Assembly: GCA_030618945.1 (NCBI GenBank)
Contig: JAUXCI010000057.1
Coordinates: 1-11,466 of the forward strand
From: Flavobacteriaceae bacterium
Lineage (GTDB): Bacteria; Bacteroidota; Bacteroidia; Flavobacteriales; Flavobacteriaceae
Length of the DNA: 11,466 bases
Direction: 5' to 3'
A program made the position numbers and the translations under genes. The notes below the pieces were generated by a model. That model ran no database searches. It was not told where the DNA came from and saw only the letters and a list, made by a program, of their open reading frames with translations. Below, in pieces: positions 7,813 through 11,466 of the stretch. The first letter of the stretch is position 1, and each line of letters opens with the position of its first letter.

Positions 7813-8208
7813 ATGTCATCAAAAGAAATTGAGGTTATCTTAAGTCGGCAATTCGCCGATTGTTTATCCACTCCAGTTTTTATAGTTGACACTGAGGGCA
7901 ATCTTATTTTTTATAATGAACCGGCAGAAGAACTTTTGGGATTGACTTATAATGAGTCGGGAGCCATGCCGACATCTGAATGGTCAACGATGTTTAGGCC
8001 TCAGGACGACAAAGGAAATGCTTTTCCTGTTGAGGATTTACCCCTAGTCCAAACCTTAGCTACTAAATTGCCTTCTCATGGTAAATTTTGGATTAATAAT
8101 CTGCGGGGATCAGTTTATAAAATTTCCGTTACCTCATTCCCAATTGTGGGAAGGCCTAATCGTTTTTTGGGCGCTATTGCCATATTTTGGAAAATCTTGG
8201 AAAAATGA
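7813..8208 (+). CDS. Single-domain PAS sensor protein
   Basis: A 131-residue soluble protein made of one PAS domain. The start of the fold is clear: CLSTPVFIVDTEGNLIFYNEPAEELLG (about 17-43), the usual 'what is the person thinking, where did it come from' strand-helix of PAS. The C-terminal strands include KISVTSFPIVG and NRFLGAIAIFWK (about 103-127). There is no kinase, cyclase, GGDEF or DNA-binding domain, so it must signal through a partner or by binding it. No cofactor-binding residue can be named with confidence. The stop TGA overlaps the start ATG of the metallo-hydrolase gene (ATGA at 8205-8208). That overlap implies coupled translation in defined ratio and a shared function. No Shine-Dalgarno sequence is seen before the ATG. 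Confidence 0.85.
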   Translation: MSSKEIEVILSRQFADCLSTPVFIVDTEGNLIFYNEPAEELLGLTYNESGAMPTSEWSTMFRPQDDKGNAFPVEDLPLVQTLATKLPSHGKFWINNLRGSVYKISVTSFPIVGRPNRFLGAIAIFWKILEK

Positions 8209-9041
8209 AAGTTATAATTTGGGGCTGCCGAGGATCATTGCCTTCACCAGGGCTTGAAAAAAATTATTTTGGCGGAAATACAGCCTGCGTTCAGGTGGAA
8301 CATAAAAAAACTTGTATTATACTTGATGGGGGTTCAGGTATTCAACGCTTAGGGGAAAATTTGAAGCCTGAAACGCTCGAAATAAATATATTACTTACCC
8401 ACCTTCATTTAGACCATATCATGGGTTTGGGTTATTTTAAACCTTTTTACAATCCAAAATGTACGATCAATATTTGGGGACCTTCCGGAACGTCAAAAAG
8501 CTTAATAGTGCGGTTAACGCGCTATTTTTCCCCTCCTTTTTTTCCTGTGAGATTCAAGGAATTGCCCGCACCGGTTAATGTCATGGAAATCAACAATTCA
8601 TCATTTAAGATTGATGATTTTACTGTCAGGTCAGAATACATCTGTCACCCGGGGCCTACTGTAGGTTTTAGGTTGGAACTCGATAAAACTGTATTGGCTT
8701 ATATACCAGATCATGAACCAGCATTAGGTTCTGCCCATTTTCCCGATTTAGAGCAATGGAGCAGTGGATACAACATAGCCAAGGAAGCAGATTTACTATT
8801 TCACGATGGCCAATATACAAACGCCCAATATGGCAGGCGCATTGGATGGGGCCATTCTTCTATAGAACAAGCCGTAAAATTTGCTAAGCTTAGCAAGGTG
8901 AAAAAACTGGTTATTGTACATCATGACCCGGCCAATACTGATAGTCAGTTAAAGGAAATGTTCCAGGACTTTAATCAAAACAATACAGTTAATTTAGATT
9001 GGATCATGGGTCGTGAAAATGCTGTTTTTCAATTAGCTTAA
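8205..9041 (+). CDS. Metallo-beta-lactamase-fold hydrolase coupled to the PAS gene
   Basis: A 278-residue cytoplasmic enzyme with no signal peptide. All metal-site motifs are present: Asp41 in ILDGGSG, HLHLDH (His66, His68, Asp70, His71), His148 in CHPGP, Asp169 in YIPDHEP, and VHHDP (His239/His240). A dinuclear metal centre is therefore expected. Other conserved stretches are WGCRGSLPSPG and GGNTACVQVE (N-terminus), SPPFFPV (109-115), HDGQYT (200-205) and GWGHSS (214-219). These place it with a widespread MBL group that in other bacteria is often joined to regulatory domains; cyclic-nucleotide phosphodiesterases and phosphoesterases are distant relatives, but the substrate here is unknown. 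The ATG at 8205 overlaps the PAS stop. An upstream TTG at 8187 would only add residues before the conserved MKVIIWGCRG start. No clear terminator follows in the 100-base convergent gap. Confidence 0.9.
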   Translation: MKVIIWGCRGSLPSPGLEKNYFGGNTACVQVEHKKTCIILDGGSGIQRLGENLKPETLEINILLTHLHLDHIMGLGYFKPFYNPKCTINIWGPSGTSKSLIVRLTRYFSPPFFPVRFKELPAPVNVMEINNSSFKIDDFTVRSEYICHPGPTVGFRLELDKTVLAYIPDHEPALGSAHFPDLEQWSSGYNIAKEADLLFHDGQYTNAQYGRRIGWGHSSIEQAVKFAKLSKVKKLVIVHHDPANTDSQLKEMFQDFNQNNTVNLDWIMGRENAVFQLA

Positions 9042-9141
9042 ATATATATCCCATAAATAATAAAGACCATACCCTTATTTCCAACCCGGCATTTCATTGA
9101 TACTTTTTTTACGCTTGATTATTTGATTAATGAACTGATTT

Positions 9142-9768
9142 TTAATAAAACGTTACTTTTCCGGATGCAATATCATACATTGCTCCAACTAACAATATCT
9201 CCCCATCACTTTCCATCTCAGCGAGCACCTTGCTTCTTTTCCTGATTTCATCTATTGTCAATGTCACATTCATAACAGCAACTTCATTAACAAAATCAAT
9301 ATTCTTTGAATTTCGCAAAGATTCCTGATCTGGTATTTTAACTGCATTTACTGCCGGCTTTATTTTATTCAAAAGCCCGGTTAAAAGCCCTAATTCGGCA
9401 TTGTCACAAGCTCCTTTTACCGCCCCGCACGACGTATGACCTAAAACTAAAATAACTTTTGATCCAGCCAGTTTACAAGCAAATTCCATACTTCCCAGAA
9501 TATCATCATTTACAAAATTACCCGCAATACGGATACTGAAAAGATCTCCAATACCTTGATCAAATACAGTTTCTATAGGAACTCTGGAATCTATACAGCC
9601 TAAAACAGTAGCAAAAGGAAACTGGCCCTGACTTGTTTCTTCCACTTGTTGTTGTAAATATCTGTTTAGACTTTGGTTGTTGACAAATCTTTTATTGCCT
9701 TCTTTTAAAATTTCTAAAATTTTCTCTTGGCTTAAAGCCGACTGACTTTCTTTTGTTTGTGCTTTCAT
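9142..9768 (-). CDS. Beta-class carbonic anhydrase
   Basis: A 208-residue zinc enzyme that interconverts CO2 and bicarbonate. The beta-class signature is complete: GCIDSR with Cys58, Asp60 and Arg62, and GHTSCGAVKGA with His111 and Cys114. Cys58, His111 and Cys114 are the expected zinc ligands, and Asp60-Arg62 the gating dyad. FSIRIAGN (77-84) and the C-terminal DGEILLVGAMYDIASGKVTF (188-207) also fit. There is no signal peptide, so it is cytoplasmic. The start at 9768 lies 19 bases after the SulP stop. The pairing with SulP suggests conversion or trapping of imported bicarbonate for carboxylases, or pH control. It probably depends on the SulP promoter, so polarity from the premature stop upstream might lower its expression. 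Confidence 0.95.
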   Translation of the reverse strand: MKAQTKESQSALSQEKILEILKEGNKRFVNNQSLNRYLQQQVEETSQGQFPFATVLGCIDSRVPIETVFDQGIGDLFSIRIAGNFVNDDILGSMEFACKLAGSKVILVLGHTSCGAVKGACDNAELGLLTGLLNKIKPAVNAVKIPDQESLRNSKNIDFVNEVAVMNVTLTIDEIRKRSKVLAEMESDGEILLVGAMYDIASGKVTFY

Positions 9769-9787
9769 CGGTAATTTTTTAATCGAT

Positions 9788-11383
9788 TTAACTTGCTTTC
9801 GGATAATTGGTGAAAAATTTGAAATAACTTTCAGGGTTGATCACGACTCCTTTTTCAGATATAAGTTTGATCGTGATATTCCTTTCTACTGCTTTATGGA
9901 TAAAGTCGTCCAGAATTTCTATGATATCATGATCCAGGTATTTAGTTTTTGTCACGTCAAGTTCTAAAAATGAGTTTGATGCTAATTTATCCAATTCTTT
10001 TAAGATAGCACCCTTATTAAAGAAAGTAACTTCTTCGGCCAAAGTCATTTTTAACTTACCGTCGTCAACGTCTTCTCCTTCTTTGTGCAGAAAATGAGAA
10101 TTCTGATAGCTCTTAAAAAGAATCACAACTATACCAACCAGGAGTCCCATACCTATTCCAACCAGTAAATCAGTGAAAATGATTCCTAATACCGTTGCCA
10201 TAAAAGGAACAAACTGTTTCCATCCTAATTTATACATACTCATAAACAAAGCCGGTTTAGCTAATTTAAACCCTACAATCAATAAAATTGCCGCCAATAC
10301 GGATAAAGGAATCATGTTTAACAGATTGGGAATTAAAACCACAGAACCCAAAAGAAACAAACCATGAATGATAGCCGACATTTTGCTTCTTGCCCCAGAT
10401 TGGATGTTTGCTGAACTCCTCACAATAACCTGTGTAATGGGCAAGCCTCCAATCATACCGGATAAAATATTTCCGGCCCCTTGTGCCATAAGCTCCCTGT
10501 TTGTGGGTGTCACGTTTTTATGAGGGTCCAGTTTATCAGATGCTTCTACGCAGAGCAAGGTTTCCAAGCTCGCGACGAGTGCTATGGTAAAAGCAACTAT
10601 CCATACTTCAGTATTAGCTAAAGCGCCAAAATTCGGAAAACTAAACTGAGTCATAAAAGAAGAAAAATCATTGGGAACCGGTACGCTTACAAGGTGAGAA
10701 GAAGTTATGGCCAAGGCATCATTTTCTCTGCTAAACATATAAAACAATATACCCACTACAACAGCGACAAGAGGCCCTTGAATCAATTGGAAAATTCTGG
10801 ATTTTGAGCTCAATACTTTATCCCATAACAGTAAAATGGCCAAACCAATAAATCCTATTAAGGCTGAACCAGGTTTGATATAATTAACAAAATTAAATAA
10901 TTCGGAAAATGTATTCTGTCCATCAGGTTGAAGAAAGGCTAAATCACCTTCTGGATCAGCGTCATATCCAAAAAAGTGCGGGATTTGTTTTAGAATAATG
11001 ATTATTCCAATACCTGTGAGCATACCTTTAATAACGGACGAAGGAAAATAATAACCGATCACACCGGCCTACAAAATTCCAAAAATCAATTGAATGATTC
11101 CTCCCAATACAACGGCTGCAAGAAAATTCTCAAAACTTCCTAATGAACCTATGGAAGTCACCACAATTGCTGCTAAACCGGCAGCTGGCCCACTTACTCC
11201 AATTTTCGAGCCGCTTAAGCCTCCTACTACAATTCCCCCGATAATTCCGGCAATTAATCCTGAAAAAAGTGGCGCTCCACTAGCCATAGCTATTCCCAAA
11301 CATAAGGGCAAAGCCACAAAAAACACCACTATACTTGCCGGAAAATCACTCTTTAAATTACTAAATATTCCTGTTTTGTCCAT
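9788..11383 (-). pseudogene. SulP family anion (bicarbonate-type) transporter, interrupted by an in-frame TAG
   Basis: The frame from the ATG at 11383 to the TAA at 9788 spans 532 codons and encodes an almost complete SulP transporter, except that codon 105 (11069-11071) is TAG. Before it are the first helices, with [20 protein letters not shown] and the [12 protein letters not shown] motif. Directly after it, in the same frame, comes AGVIGYYFPSSVIKGML, then GGLPITQVIVRSSANI, further helices and a C-terminal STAS domain (about the last 95 residues, LAEEVTFF...ISEKGVV). In relatives a lysine is usual at the interrupted place, so one AAG-to-TAG change would explain it. Separate products would be 104 residues and, from a GTG at 11062, about 424 residues. 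Neither is expected to transport alone. The family carries sulfate, bicarbonate and other anions; carbonic anhydrase next door favours bicarbonate. A TTG at 11407 is an alternative start but less likely. Confidence 0.85.
11069..11071 (-). other. In-frame amber codon inside the SulP reading frame
   Basis: The minus strand reads ATT TTG TAG GCC GGT GTG ATC GGT. The flanking residues GIL and AGVIGYYFP are continuous SulP sequence in one frame, with no insertion or deletion. TAG also ends the serine hydrolase gene at 539, so reassignment of TAG in this organism is unlikely. Confidence 0.9.
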
Positions 11384-11404
11384 TATTTTATTTTTTTGAT
11401 TCGA

Positions 11405-11412
11405 CAAACATA
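11405..11412 (-). promoter_or_regulatory. Probable -7 box of the SulP-carbonic anhydrase operon
   Basis: The minus strand reads TATGTTTG, an exact match to the Bacteroidota -7 element TAnnTTTG, 21 bases upstream of the ATG at 11383. Transcription would begin around 11398, leaving a short A-rich leader typical of the phylum. A -33 TTG is not evident at the right distance, so the promoter may need an activator. Confidence 0.45.
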
Positions 11413-11430
11413 GTGAAATAATTATACTTA

Positions 11431-11443
11431 ATAGTATTACTAT
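11431..11443. promoter_or_regulatory. 13-base palindrome upstream of the SulP promoter (possible operator)
   Basis: ATAGTA-T-TACTAT is a perfect 6+1+6 palindrome centred about 28 bases upstream of the TATGTTTG box, where a -33 element or activator site would lie. Position and symmetry suggest binding of a dimeric regulator. The surrounding sequence is very AT-rich, so chance cannot be excluded. Confidence 0.35.
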
Positions 11444-11466
11444 CTTTTTAAATAGTTAAAATATTA

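Noticed and set aside
8187..8204. A TTG start giving a six-residue extension of the MBL-fold hydrolase
   Set aside because: The ATG at 8205 matches the family's usual N-terminus and overlaps the PAS stop as ATGA; the extension reads PAS coding sequence in another frame.
9042..9141. Bidirectional terminator between the convergent MBL and carbonic anhydrase genes
   Set aside because: I found T-runs but no convincing stem next to them, so no terminator is called.
11069..11071. Amber codon as a pyrrolysine or reassigned codon in SulP
   Set aside because: TAG ends the serine hydrolase gene at 539 normally, no pyrrolysine genes are visible, and SulP proteins have no need of a special residue there.
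11094..11399. A 101-codon plus-strand ORF opposite the SulP gene
   Set aside because: It is the antisense shadow of conserved SulP coding sequence, with low-complexity Pro/Ile/Ala-rich translation and no recognisable domain.

Overview
The window looks like an AT-rich chromosomal segment from a member of the Bacteroidota, perhaps Cytophagales-like. The evidence is indirect. Genes lack clear Shine-Dalgarno sequences and have A-rich start contexts. Matches to the Bacteroidota -7 element TAnnTTTG lie upstream of several genes. The pullulanase lipoprotein carries acidic residues after its lipobox cysteine, as surface-exported Bacteroidota lipoproteins do. No tRNA, rRNA, CRISPR array, insertion sequence or phage gene was seen.

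Left part (1-7420, all on the minus strand, so transcription runs right to left). In transcription order it holds: a short remnant of a glyoxalase/VOC-family gene; a six-helix GAP/Sap-type membrane protein; a type I pullulanase lipoprotein (GH13); a secreted CocE/NonD (S15) alpha/beta hydrolase with an N-terminal beta-rich domain; a secreted class C beta-lactamase-like serine hydrolase; and the N-terminal part of a Tat-type dienelactone hydrolase that runs off the left edge. Most products are exported, so this is a block of periplasmic or surface hydrolases. A probable terminator and a separate long perfect inverted repeat follow the S15 gene, so the block is probably at least two transcripts.

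Middle (7813-9041, plus strand). A single-domain PAS protein and a metallo-beta-lactamase-fold hydrolase overlap by four bases (ATGA). They look like a translationally coupled sensor/enzyme pair, and this is the best candidate for an under-described system here. A divergent intergenic region of about 390 bases separates the pair from the left block.

Right part (9142-11466, minus strand). A SulP-family transporter (probably bicarbonate or another anion) is followed 19 bases later by a beta-class carbonic anhydrase, an arrangement typical of inorganic-carbon supply. The SulP reading frame is interrupted by one in-frame TAG at codon 105, with otherwise intact SulP sequence on both sides. It is a recent nonsense pseudogene, a sequencing error or, less likely, a split or read-through gene. 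Upstream lie an exact TATGTTTG -7 box and a 13-base palindrome that could be an operator.
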